Shown: positions 1-6,007 of the stretch, piece by piece
Position numbering within the stretch: position 1 is the first letter of the stretch
How the letters are laid out: the number at the start of each line of letters is the position of its first letter
NCBI GenBank assembly: GCA_947628025.1
Contig: CANQYH010000141.1
Coordinates: 1 to 8,164 of the forward strand
Length of the DNA: 8,164 bases
Direction: 5' to 3'
Source: an uncultured Lachnospiraceae bacterium
GTDB taxonomy: Bacteria > Bacillota > Clostridia > Lachnospirales > Lachnospiraceae
Position numbers and translations under genes: made by a program
The notes under the pieces: generated by a model
Seen by the model: the letters and a program-made list of their open reading frames with translations, nothing else
Told to the model about the DNA's origin: nothing
Database searches by the model: none

Positions 1-565
1 TCAGATCGCCGCTGGTGGGGTTCTTCATGCCGACGGGCACGTCGCAGCCGCTGGCCACGAGGCGGTGCTGCTGGTTTTCCACGGACCTGGCGCCTACGGC
101 GATGTAGGACATCAGGTCCGATAAGTAGCGGAGATTTTCGGGATAGAGCATCTCGTCCGCGGTCGTCAGTCCTGTTTCCTGCACGACCCGCATGTGCATC
201 CGGCGGATGGCGATGATGCCCTCATACATATTAGGCTTTTTTTCCGGATCCGGCTGGTGCAGCAGGCCCTTATAGCCCTCGCCGGTGGTGCGGGGCTTGT
301 TCGTGTAGACCCGCGGGATGATGATGATCTTGTCCTTGATCTTTTCCTGGACCGGCACCAGGCGGCTCACATATTCCAGCACCGAATCTTCGTGGTCGGC
401 GGAACAGGGGCCGATGATCACGAGAAAGCGGTCGCTTTCTCCGGTCAGTACGCTGCGGATCTCTTCGTCGCGCTTCGCTTTTACGGCTTCCAGACCGTGA
501 GGCAGAGGAAACTGCTCCCGTATCTCGGCAGGCGTGGGGAGTTTATTGATAAATTCCAGTCCCAT
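1..565 (-). CDS. aroF: 3-deoxy-7-phosphoheptulonate (DAHP) synthase, type I, N-terminal part
   Basis: This enzyme condenses phosphoenolpyruvate with erythrose 4-phosphate to DAHP, the first step of the shikimate pathway to aromatic amino acids, in the cytoplasm. Reading the minus strand from the ATG at 565 gives 188 codons that run off the left edge; the family is usually about 340 residues, so the C-terminal half is missing because of the window boundary. Visible motifs are IGPCSADHED at residues 51-60 (Cys54 matches the metal-binding cysteine of the family), KPRTT at 90-94, TTADEMLYPEN at 134-144, GARSVENQQHR at 158-168 and PVGMKN at 177-182 (the substrate-binding lysine region). The start is supported by an AGGAG box at 581-577, eleven bases upstream. 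The region before the barrel is short, with no fused chorismate mutase seen at this end. Paralogues aroF, aroG and aroH cannot be told apart here, so the symbol is generic and the feedback amino acid is unknown. Confidence 0.93.
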   Translation of the reverse strand, partial: MGLEFINKLPTPAEIREQFPLPHGLEAVKAKRDEEIRSVLTGESDRFLVIIGPCSADHEDSVLEYVSRLVPVQEKIKDKIIIIPRVYTNKPRTTGEGYKGLLHQPDPEKKPNMYEGIIAIRRMHMRVVQETGLTTADEMLYPENLRYLSDLMSYIAVGARSVENQQHRLVASGCDVPVGMKNPTSGDL

Positions 566-688
566 GTCAGTTTGTTCTCCTAATCTTTCTTAAATAATAT
601 GTGTAACGGCCGGACGGATCTTTTACGGCCGCCCCGGCCGCTGCTTTCTATGTCCCCCCACTCCGTACGAAGTCCCCCAAGGCCGCAG
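566..688 (-). other. Upstream region of the DAHP synthase gene, with repeated CGGCCG palindromes
   Basis: This non-coding stretch lies between the terminator candidate of the PH-like gene and the DAHP synthase start. It holds three copies of the self-complementary hexamer CGGCCG (607-612, 626-631, 635-640), which could pair with each other in alternative hairpins in the mRNA leader. An AT-rich segment at 591-600 reads TATTAT on the minus strand and could be a -10 box, but I find no convincing -35 at the right distance. No T-box, riboswitch or leader peptide with runs of aromatic codons was recognised. Where transcription starts is unresolved. Confidence 0.3.
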
Positions 689-727
689 AAAAACCGCCCT
701 GTGTATGCGGCAGAGCGGCTCTGGCGG
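689..727 (-). terminator. Possible intrinsic terminator of the PH-like gene
   Basis: On the minus strand, about 27 bases after the stop codon of the PH-like gene, an outer stem CCGCC/GGCGG (727-723 with 698-694) encloses a tight hairpin CAGAG-CCG-CTCTG (723-711; base 723 is shared between the two, so they compete at one position). Five T residues follow at 693-689. Position and U-tract fit a Rho-independent terminator. The outer stem is short and the loop long, so this is only a candidate. Confidence 0.35.
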
Positions 728-753
728 CCGAAATGTACCCTCGCTTGCGGAAC

Positions 754-1182
754 TCAATCCGGACGCTGTTCAAAGTCCGGGATCCCGTCCCCGTCCAGGT
801 CGACCATCGGAGGCATGGGATGTCCGCCGCCGTAGAATTCCTTGCCGACTACGTTGCGGCTCTGGCGGGAATCCTCGACCGTCTGGGAAAGCAGCCTCAC
901 GGTCGCCATGGGATGTTTGATATTTTGCAGGACGATCTCCGCTGTGGCGTCCACCTTGGTACGTATGATGATATTGCCGGTGCCGAAGATCTTGCCCGCC
1001 AGCGTCTGCCTGCAGGTGATGTCCACGATGCGGTAGAGAAGCGTTTCCTCCAGGGTCGTGTTTAAAAGGCCCGTCTGGATCATCAGACGTTCGTTCTCAA
1101 TGTAATATACGGTAAAACTCCACGGAAACCAGAGATGATGCTTCCGGTCCCTCCAAACATAGTTGCTGTTATCCTGCGCCAT
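754..1182 (-). CDS. Bacterial PH-like domain protein with C-terminal calcium-loop-like motif
   Basis: A 142-residue protein of unknown specific role. Residues about 17-105 resemble the bacterial PH (bPH2/YdbS-like) fold: a strand pattern with YYIENERLMIQTGLL (26-40), then LLYRIVDI (48-55), a hallmark FGTGNIIIRT (66-75) and LQNIKHP (85-91). This is typical of the family, whose members usually sit at the membrane and often have transmembrane helices; none is evident here. After the domain comes a Gly/Pro-rich segment (GGGHPMPPM, 118-126) and then VDLDGDGIPD (127-136), matching the DxDxDGxxD spacing of calcium loops in thrombospondin type 3 or EF-hand-like repeats (Asp128, 130, 132, 136). Start: the ATG at 1182 follows a GGGGG run about eight bases upstream; the distal A-run has no clear alternative start. 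It has its own promoter and is divergent from the membrane-protein gene at 1395. The domain call is moderately secure; function and calcium binding are inferred. Confidence 0.75.
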   Translation of the reverse strand: MAQDNSNYVWRDRKHHLWFPWSFTVYYIENERLMIQTGLLNTTLEETLLYRIVDITCRQTLAGKIFGTGNIIIRTKVDATAEIVLQNIKHPMATVRLLSQTVEDSRQSRNVVGKEFYGGGHPMPPMVDLDGDGIPDFEQRPD

Positions 1183-1215
1183 GACGCCGCCCCCTTTTTT
1201 TAAAGTATGGTGTTT

Positions 1216-1244
1216 ATTTTAGCACGCATGGACGCGGAAGTAAA
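1216..1244 (-). promoter_or_regulatory. Sigma-A-type promoter of the PH-like gene (extended -10)
   Basis: On the minus strand TTTACT (1244-1239) is followed after 17 bases by TAAAAT (1221-1216), preceded by TGC, an extended -10. The predicted start lies about 25-30 bases before the GTCATG start at 1182, leaving a short purine-rich leader with the ribosome binding site. Seen by eye only. Confidence 0.55.
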
Positions 1245-1310
1245 GAAAAATGTTGCGGAGAGACAGAATCCCTTTTGAAAAACGGCGGCCAGAATCGATT
1301 TTTTGGTTTA

Positions 1311-1348
1311 TTGACATCACTTGACAAAAATGTTACTATAAGCACAAT
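1311..1348 (+). promoter_or_regulatory. Promoter region with two TTGACA boxes upstream of the membrane-protein gene
   Basis: Perfect -35 boxes TTGACA occur at 1311-1316 and again at 1321-1326, ten bases apart. The first pairs with TACTAT (1334-1339) at 17-base spacing; the second pairs with CACAAT (1343-1348) at 16. The -10 boxes are only moderate matches, so either or both could be used. The open reading frame starts about 50 bases downstream at 1395. Confidence 0.55.
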
Positions 1349-1394
1349 ATATTTCTTCTTTCAGCAGGCAATGATGGGAAGACGGAGGCGCAAA

Positions 1395-1856
1395 ATGAAA
1401 AAGATCAAGTTATTGCGGATAGGACTGCATTTGGTTTTGCTTGCCATGCTTTTTGGCCCGTGTTTAGCGGAAGACTTTGTCACTTATGTTGACTGGGATG
1501 GTATTGCGGGCGGGTTTCTGGAGTATTCTTCCCTGGCGCATCCGATCACCGTGTGTCTGACGGCGGCTGCCCTTTTTGCCTGTTTTATCCCTAAACGATT
1601 CGGTAGGATCCTTGTACTGCTGTTTGAACTGCTTCTGATTGTTTTTGTATGCTTTTGGAAATTCCTGCTTAATACCATGGGTTCTTTCGGAGGACTCGGC
1701 AGCATCACATATCATTATACGCTGCTGGGAAAAATATGTATTGCGGTGATTCTGGCGCTGATCGCGCTGTCTGTGATGATACTGCGAAGCGGGCCTGCGC
1801 AGGAGGCGAAAAAAGCCGGACCGCATCAGGAAGACGGCGGCGGGCAGGGAGACTGA
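1395..1856 (+). CDS. Small integral membrane protein of unknown function
   Basis: I do not recognise a family. The 153-residue product has a lysine-rich start (KKIK) and four hydrophobic segments at about 7-24, 49-66, 71-93 and 110-130. The first could be a signal anchor or a signal peptide, ending near GPCLAED. Between helices 1 and 2 lies a short acidic/aromatic loop (DFVTYVDWDG, 27-36). The tail (about 132-153) is hydrophilic, with a Gly/Asp-rich end. The frame is open further upstream to a TTG at 1275 and ATGs at 1371 and 1374, but GGAGG at 1384-1388, six bases before the ATG at 1395, decides the start; the upstream frame also runs through the promoter. Its base composition looks more AT-rich than the operon downstream, as is common for membrane proteins. 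It has its own promoter; whether transcription continues into the decarboxylase operon is unclear because no strong terminator follows. Confidence 0.7.
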   Translation: MKKIKLLRIGLHLVLLAMLFGPCLAEDFVTYVDWDGIAGGFLEYSSLAHPITVCLTAAALFACFIPKRFGRILVLLFELLLIVFVCFWKFLLNTMGSFGGLGSITYHYTLLGKICIAVILALIALSVMILRSGPAQEAKKAGPHQEDGGGQGD

Positions 1857-1864
1857 GTGTACCG

Positions 1865-1889
1865 CTCCGTGACGGAGAACGTCCGTTTT
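1865..1889 (+). terminator. Weak hairpin after the membrane-protein gene
   Basis: Nine bases after the stop codon, CTCCG-TGA-CGGAG (1865-1877) can form a hairpin, and an overlapping alternative ACGGA-GAACG-TCCGT (1872-1886) ends in four T residues (1886-1889). Five base pairs and a short U-tract make this a weak terminator at best. The rest of the gap up to the promoter at 1963 shows nothing I can name. Confidence 0.2.
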
Positions 1890-1962
1890 CGGCCCGCGGC
1901 AGATGAACAGGAAAAAACGCTGCGTATTCTGTTTTTTCGCGTGATATTTTGGGAAAATCTGC

Positions 1963-1997
1963 TTGAAATCCGTCTGTTCCTGTTATACAATTATAAT
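1963..1997 (+). promoter_or_regulatory. Promoter of the biotin-dependent decarboxylase operon
   Basis: TTGAAA (1963-1968) is followed after 17 bases by TACAAT (1986-1991), a good sigma-A match. A perfect TATAAT also lies at 1992-1997 but has no -35 at usable distance. Transcription would begin near 1998 and give a leader of about 85 bases before the carboxyltransferase start. No catabolite-repression operator was recognised nearby. Confidence 0.6.
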
Positions 1998-2017
1998 CGG
2001 CAGAGATTGGATTTACC

Positions 2018-2047
2018 GGGCGGGCCGCTGGTGCAGAACAGCCGCCC
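2018..2047 (+). promoter_or_regulatory. Stem-loop in the operon's 5' leader
   Basis: GGGCG (2018-2022) pairs with CGCCC (2043-2047), and GCTG (2027-2030) pairs with CAGC (2039-2042), leaving a four-base bulge and an eight-base loop. It lies about 20 bases after the predicted transcription start and 23 bases before the ribosome binding site. No U-tract follows, so it is not an intrinsic terminator; 5' mRNA stabilisation or protein binding is possible but unproven. Confidence 0.35.
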
Positions 2048-2082
2048 TGTCCAAAAAATATTTCTAAATGGAGGACTGCAAA

Positions 2083-3537
2083 ATGAGTAATTCAGCACAA
2101 ACTTCAGCAGGCAGCAGGATTGCGAAGCTGCTTGATGAAAACAGTTTTGTTGAAGTCGGCGCTTATGTAACAGCGAGAACTACCGATTTCAACATGACAG
2201 GCAAGGATACGCCGGCTGACGGAGTCGTGACGGGCTACGGCACCATCGGCGGATGCCTTGTCTATGTGTACAGCCAGGATGCGTCTGTGCTGGGCGGCTC
2301 CGTGGGCGAGATGCACGCGAAGAAGATCGCGAACGTCTATTCCATGGCCATGAAGATGGGCGCGCCGGTCATCGGCCTGGTGGACTGCGCGGGCCTGCGG
2401 CTTCAGGAAGCGACGGACGCGCTGCATGGCTTCGGCCAGCTGTACCTGTGCCAGACCATGGCTTCGGGCGTGATCCCGCAGATCTCGGCGATCTTCGGTT
2501 CCTGCGGCGGCGGCATGGCCGTTTCCGCGGCGATGTCGGACTTCACGTTTATGGAGGCGAAGAAAGCGAAGCTGTTTGTCAGCGCGCCCAACGCCCTCGA
2601 CGGCAATTATACGGGCAAGTGCGATACCGCGGCGGCCGAATTCCAGAGCGAGAAAGCCGGTACGGTCGATTTCGTGGGCAGCGAAGACGAGATCCTTTCG
2701 CAGATCCGCGATCTGGTTTCCGTGCTTCCCGCCAACAATGAGGACGATCTGTCCTACGGCCCCTGCCAGGACGATCTGAACCGCGTATGCGCGGGGCTGG
2801 AGGGCTTTGCGGGCGATACGGCCGCGGCTCTTGCGCAGATCTCCGACGGCGGTCTTTTCATCGAGACGAAAGCGATGTACGCTCCGTCCATAGTGACCGG
2901 ATTTATCCGCTTAAACGGCAATACCGTAGGCTGCGTCGCGAACCGCAGCGAGAGCCTGGACGAGAATGGGGAGAAAAAGGCCGAATACGAAGCGGTCCTG
3001 ACGGCGGACGGATGCCGGAAAGCGGCCGAATTCGTGAATTTCTGCGACGCGTTCGGGATCCAGATCCTGACTTTGGTGAACGTAAAAGGCTATAAGGCCG
3101 ATAAATGCAACGAGCGTCATATGGCGAAAGCGGCCGCGAAGCTGACCGCCGCCTATGCGGGCGCGAATGTTCCGAAAGTGACCGTAGTCGTTGGGCAGGC
3201 TTACGGCACAGCGTATCTGACCATGTGCAGCAAAGCGACCGGCGCGGATATCGTATACGCATGGCCGGAGGCGTCGATCGGCATGATGGATCCGGCGGCG
3301 GCGGCTAAGATCATGTATGCGGACGAGATCGCGAAAGCGGACGACGCCGTGTCCCTGATCCGGGAAAAGGCCGCGGCGTATCAGGAGCTTCAGTCCAGTG
3401 CCCAGGCGGCTGCCAGAAGAGGATATGTCGATGATATTATCTCCGCGGAGGATACCAGGAAGCGTGTGATCGCCGCGTTTGAGATGTTATTCACAAAGAG
3501 AGAGGATCGTCCGGCTAAAAAACACGGCACGATCTGA
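2083..3537 (+). CDS. Acyl-CoA carboxyltransferase-family subunit (MmdA/PccB/12S-like), divergent
   Basis: A 484-residue crotonase-fold carboxyltransferase. Relatives (methylmalonyl-CoA decarboxylase alpha, propionyl-CoA carboxylase beta, transcarboxylase 12S) move CO2 between a CoA ester and biotin. N-terminal half: DGVVTGYGTIGG (46-57), QDASVLGGSVGEMHAKKI (65-82), the oxyanion-loop region GSCGGGMAVSAAMSDF (139-154). C-terminal half: GQAYGTAYLTMCSKATGADI (371-390) and YAWPEASIGMMDP (392-404). These place it in the family. It is divergent: the usual N-terminal segment with the GKLTARERI-type motif is missing, DSGGARIQEG is replaced by DCAGLRLQEA (101-110), and the DVPGFLPG region reads NVKGYKAD (333-340). 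It is about 25 residues shorter than typical MmdA. The start at 2083 is set by GGAGG at 2070-2074; an in-frame ATG at 2068 overlaps that site. First gene of the operon, followed by the OadG-like gene after 17 bases. A methylmalonyl-CoA role is likely by context but the substrate is unproven. Confidence 0.85.
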   Translation: MSNSAQTSAGSRIAKLLDENSFVEVGAYVTARTTDFNMTGKDTPADGVVTGYGTIGGCLVYVYSQDASVLGGSVGEMHAKKIANVYSMAMKMGAPVIGLVDCAGLRLQEATDALHGFGQLYLCQTMASGVIPQISAIFGSCGGGMAVSAAMSDFTFMEAKKAKLFVSAPNALDGNYTGKCDTAAAEFQSEKAGTVDFVGSEDEILSQIRDLVSVLPANNEDDLSYGPCQDDLNRVCAGLEGFAGDTAAALAQISDGGLFIETKAMYAPSIVTGFIRLNGNTVGCVANRSESLDENGEKKAEYEAVLTADGCRKAAEFVNFCDAFGIQILTLVNVKGYKADKCNERHMAKAAAKLTAAYAGANVPKVTVVVGQAYGTAYLTMCSKATGADIVYAWPEASIGMMDPAAAAKIMYADEIAKADDAVSLIREKAAAYQELQSSAQAAARRGYVDDIISAEDTRKRVIAAFEMLFTKREDRPAKKHGTI

Positions 3538-3554
3538 GGCGAGGTGACAGGCGT

Positions 3555-4328
3555 ATGAAACAGATTAAAAAGCAATTCGTTTGGATACTTTGCGTGGCTC
3601 TGTGCCTGTTCTCCCTGGCCGGGTGTTCGAAAACGGGCGTATCCGGAAGCAGCCTGGATCCGTCCCTGAGCGCATATCTGGCGCAGACCGGCGAGGGACT
3701 TTTGCAGGAAGTCACCTCTATGTCCCAGAGCGATCTGAACGCGATCGTCGATCAGCAGGCGGCGACACCGGGCGTGCTGGCCGGCGTTGAGAGCTATTTG
3801 AGTCTCCAGGGCGATCTGGGAGCGTTTGTGTCTCTGCTGCAGGGAGGCAGCGTCTCGGAAACGGACGACGGCTTTGAAGTGAGCGTTTGGGCGCAGTTCG
3901 AGAATCGCAGATGCGAATTCGTCGTCGGCCTGGACGAGGAGCTGTCGGAGATTACGTCCATGACGTTCAATCCCGAGTATACCCTGGGCGAGACGATGAC
4001 CAAGGCGGCGCTGAACACCCTGATGGGCATGGGCACCGTGTTTATCGTGCTGATCTTTATCAGCCTTCTGATCAGCTGCTTTAAGTATATCAGCGTCTTC
4101 GAGAAGAAGATGAAAGAGAAATCCGCTCCCGCGCCTGCCGCGGCTCCTGCGGTTCCTGTCCCCGTTCCCGTGTCTGCGGCGGAGGAAGAAGAGGACGTGA
4201 CCGACGATCTGGAACTGGTGGCAGTCATTACCGCGGCGATCGCGGCGGCTTCGGAAAACGTATCGGCGGACGGTCTGGTGGTCCGCTCCATCCGGCGCGT
4301 GCCGGGCAGCAAGTGGAAAAATGCGTAA
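3555..4328 (+). CDS. OadG-family gamma/delta subunit of sodium-translocating decarboxylase, lipoprotein form
   Basis: A 257-residue membrane anchor that in this family holds the carboxyltransferase and biotin carrier to the beta-subunit pump. In order: a lipoprotein signal peptide with lipobox LAGC (21-24, lipidated Cys24); an extracytoplasmic domain (about 30-150) resembling the DUF3887-type domain seen in clostridial OadG proteins; a transmembrane helix (about 156-177, GMGTVFIVLIFISLLISCF); an Ala/Pro/Val linker (190-208); an acidic patch (EEEE, 210-213); and the conserved cytoplasmic tail DDLELVAVITAAIAA (217-231) ending in VVRSIRRVPGSKWKNA (242-257). Enterobacterial OadG is only about 80 residues, with a single helix and tail, so the lipidated outer domain is an addition. 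The tail very likely contacts the carboxyltransferase. GAGGTG eight bases upstream supports the start. The family call is firm through the tail; the function of the outer domain is unknown. Confidence 0.85.
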   Translation: MKQIKKQFVWILCVALCLFSLAGCSKTGVSGSSLDPSLSAYLAQTGEGLLQEVTSMSQSDLNAIVDQQAATPGVLAGVESYLSLQGDLGAFVSLLQGGSVSETDDGFEVSVWAQFENRRCEFVVGLDEELSEITSMTFNPEYTLGETMTKAALNTLMGMGTVFIVLIFISLLISCFKYISVFEKKMKEKSAPAPAAAPAVPVPVPVSAAEEEEDVTDDLELVAVITAAIAAASENVSADGLVVRSIRRVPGSKWKNA

Positions 4329-4353
4329 ATTATATATAGGAGGATTCTGAATC

Positions 4354-4728
4354 ATGAAAAATTATACGATCACAGTCAATGGCAATGTATATGAAGTAAC
4401 CGTAGAAGAAGGCGTTTCCACAGGCGCACCGGCCGCTCCGAAGGCTCCGGCTCCCAAAGCCCCGGCCGCTCCGAAAGCAGCTCCCAAGGCCGCGGCCAGC
4501 GCAGGCGCGGCGGGCGCGGTAGCGGTGACCGCTCCGATGCCGGGCAAGATCCTGGGCGTGAAAGCGAGCGTAGGCCAGGCCGTGAAGCGCGGCGAAGTGA
4601 TCATGGTCTTGGAAGCCATGAAGATGGAGAACGATATCGTAGCCCCCTCCGACGGGACCGTCGCCACGATCAATGTGGCGGTTGGCGATGCCGTGGAATC
4701 CGGTGCGACGCTGGCTACATTAAACTAG
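4354..4728 (+). CDS. Biotin carboxyl carrier protein (1.3S/MmdC-like)
   Basis: A 124-residue free-standing biotin carrier that shuttles the carboxyl group between carboxyltransferase and the membrane pump. The N-terminus (KNYTITVNGNVYEVTVEE, 2-19) matches the start of transcarboxylase 1.3S and MmdC proteins. Residues 23-57 are a flexible Ala/Pro/Lys linker. The biotinyl domain follows from about 58, with the biotinylation motif EAMKM at 87-91, so Lys90 is the predicted biotin site, placed between PMPGKI (61-66) and APSDGTV (97-103) as in the family. The length is almost the same as propionibacterial 1.3S. The strong AGGAGG at 4338-4343, the best ribosome binding site in the operon, suggests high output. 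It lies between the anchor and pump genes; both carboxyltransferases encoded in the operon lack a carrier domain, so this protein probably serves both. It requires a biotin ligase encoded elsewhere. Confidence 0.93.
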   Translation: MKNYTITVNGNVYEVTVEEGVSTGAPAAPKAPAPKAPAAPKAAPKAAASAGAAGAVAVTAPMPGKILGVKASVGQAVKRGEVIMVLEAMKMENDIVAPSDGTVATINVAVGDAVESGATLATLN

Positions 4729-4754
4729 GAACCGCGCAAGTAAACGCAGGTTCC
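4728..4754 (+). promoter_or_regulatory. Intergenic hairpin between biotin carrier and beta-subunit genes
   Basis: GGAACC-GCG (4728-4736) pairs with CGC (4745-4747) and GGTTCC (4749-4754), leaving one bulged A and an eight-base loop. The stem begins on the last base of the carrier's stop codon and ends four bases before the GGAGGG ribosome binding site of the pump gene. No U-tract follows. It could protect the upstream mRNA or lower expression of the downstream membrane subunit; this is inference. Confidence 0.5.
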
Positions 4755-4770
4755 GGATGGAGGGATTAAC

Positions 4771-5922
4771 ATGGATTATATTACAACGACATTGTCGAAT
4801 CTTCTTCAGCAGACGGCGTTTCTCAATCTGTCCTTTGGCAATTTGATCATGATCGCTGTGGCCTGTGTATTCCTGTATCTGGCCATCAGAAAAGGATTTG
4901 AACCGCTGCTGCTGGTGCCCATCGCGTTCGGTATGCTCCTTGTGAACATCTATCCGGATATCATGGTGCACCCGGAAGATTCTTCCACGGGCACGGGCGG
5001 CCTTTTGTACTACTTCTTCCAGCTGGATGAGTGGGCGATCCTGCCGTCTCTGATCTTCATGGGCGTAGGCGCCCAGACCGATTTCGGTCCGCTGATCGCG
5101 AATCCCAAGAGCTTCCTTTTGGGCGCGGCGGCCCAGTTCGGTATTTATACTGCGTATTTTATGGCCATCTTCATGGGATTCAATGACCGCGCGGCGGCCG
5201 CCATTTCCATCATCGGCGGCGCGGACGGACCGACTTCCATTTTCCTGGCCAGCAAGCTGGGGCAGGCCGGCCTGATGGGACCGATCGCCGTGGCGGCGTA
5301 TTCCTACATGGCTCTGGTTCCGATCATTCAGCCGCCGATCATGAAACTGTTTACGACGGAAGAGGAGCGCAAGATCAAGATGGAGCAGCTCCGTCCGGTT
5401 TCCAAGCTGGAGAAGATCCTGTTCCCGATCATCGTTACCATCGTGGTCTGCCTGATCCTGCCGTCCACGGCACCGTTGGTCGGTATGCTGATGCTGGGCA
5501 ACCTGTTCCGCGAGTGCGGCGTGGTGAAGCAGCTGACCGAGACCGCTAGCAACGCCCTGATGTATATCGTGGTCATCCTGCTGGGCACCTCCGTAGGCGC
5601 GACGACCAGCGCCGAGGCGTTCCTGAATCTGGATACGATCAAGATCGTGGCTCTGGGCCTGATCGCGTTTGCGGTCGGTACGGCGGCCGGCGTTCTGTTC
5701 GGCAAACTGATGTGCAAGGTCACCGGCGGCAAGATCAACCCGCTGATCGGTTCCGCAGGCGTATCGGCGGTTCCGATGGCGGCCCGTGTGTCCCAGAAAG
5801 TGGGCGCTCAGGCCGATCCTACCAACTTCCTGCTGATGCACGCCATGGGCCCGAATGTGGCCGGCGTGATCGGTACGGCAGTCGCCGCGGGTACGTTCAT
5901 GGCGATCTTTGGCGTGAAGTAA
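4771..5922 (+). CDS. oadB: Sodium-translocating decarboxylase beta subunit (OadB/MmdB/GcdB family)
   Basis: A 383-residue polytopic membrane protein that decarboxylates carboxybiotin and uses the energy to move Na+ out of the cell. Family signatures are FMGVGAQTDFGPLIANP (96-112), IIGGADGPTSIFLASKLG (147-164), YSYMALVPIIQPPIMK (177-192), KINPLIGSAGVSAVPMAARV (321-340) and MHAMGPNVAGVIGTAVAAG (356-374). Residues reported as important in Klebsiella OadB (D203, Y229, N373, G377, S382, R389, from memory) have apparent counterparts in D152, Y179, N323, G327, S332 and R339 with an almost constant offset of 50, so the pump should be functional. About nine hydrophobic segments are spread over the chain, plus the two re-entrant signature regions. 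GGAGGG six bases before the ATG supports the start. The symbol is generic: mmdB and gcdB products belong to the same family and sequence alone does not separate them. Confidence 0.93.
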   Translation: MDYITTTLSNLLQQTAFLNLSFGNLIMIAVACVFLYLAIRKGFEPLLLVPIAFGMLLVNIYPDIMVHPEDSSTGTGGLLYYFFQLDEWAILPSLIFMGVGAQTDFGPLIANPKSFLLGAAAQFGIYTAYFMAIFMGFNDRAAAAISIIGGADGPTSIFLASKLGQAGLMGPIAVAAYSYMALVPIIQPPIMKLFTTEEERKIKMEQLRPVSKLEKILFPIIVTIVVCLILPSTAPLVGMLMLGNLFRECGVVKQLTETASNALMYIVVILLGTSVGATTSAEAFLNLDTIKIVALGLIAFAVGTAAGVLFGKLMCKVTGGKINPLIGSAGVSAVPMAARVSQKVGAQADPTNFLLMHAMGPNVAGVIGTAVAAGTFMAIFGVK

Positions 5923-5937
5923 GGATATGACAGTTTT

Positions 5938-5980
5938 CTCCGGCGGGCGTTTCCGTTTTGGAAAATGCGTTCCGCGGGAG
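5938..5980 (+). promoter_or_regulatory. Large stem-loop in the gap before the OadA-like gene
   Basis: CTCCGGCGG (5938-5946) pairs with CCGCGGGAG (5972-5980) with a single G/G mismatch. Inside, TTTCC (5950-5954) pairs with GGAAA (5960-5964) around a GTTTT loop. It begins 15 bases after the beta-subunit stop codon. There is no U-tract, so it is not a standard terminator; an mRNA processing or stability element is plausible. Confidence 0.45.
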
Positions 5981-6007
5981 GGAAGACGATCCGCCGCCCC
6001 GGCGCGC

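Noticed and set aside
194..583. Plus-strand frame opposite the DAHP synthase gene
   Set aside because: The minus strand encodes unmistakable DAHP synthase motifs across the whole stretch.
733..1065. Plus-strand frame opposite the PH-like gene
   Set aside because: The minus strand has promoter, ribosome binding site and a recognisable domain; the plus frame has none of these.
1275..1394. Forty-codon N-terminal extension of the membrane protein from a TTG start
   Set aside because: The stretch covers both TTGACA boxes and -10 boxes; the GGAGG at 1384-1388 points to the ATG at 1395.
2068..2082. Upstream in-frame ATG for the carboxyltransferase
   Set aside because: This ATG overlaps the GGAGG that serves the ATG at 2083, and has no ribosome binding site of its own.
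1857..2090. 77-codon plus-strand frame starting with GTG right after the membrane-protein stop
   Set aside because: It has no ribosome binding site, contains the operon promoter and leader hairpin, overlaps the carboxyltransferase start, and its product has no recognisable features.
3390..4355. Long minus-strand frame of 321 codons opposite the carboxyltransferase end and OadG gene
   Set aside because: It is antisense to well-supported genes; its composition is rich in Arg, His and Gln, typical of a reverse-frame shadow in GC-rich coding DNA.
4720..5841. Minus-strand frame of 373 codons opposite the beta-subunit gene
   Set aside because: The opposite strand encodes a clear OadB-family pump with conserved residues; this frame has shadow-like Arg/His/Gln composition and no family resemblance.
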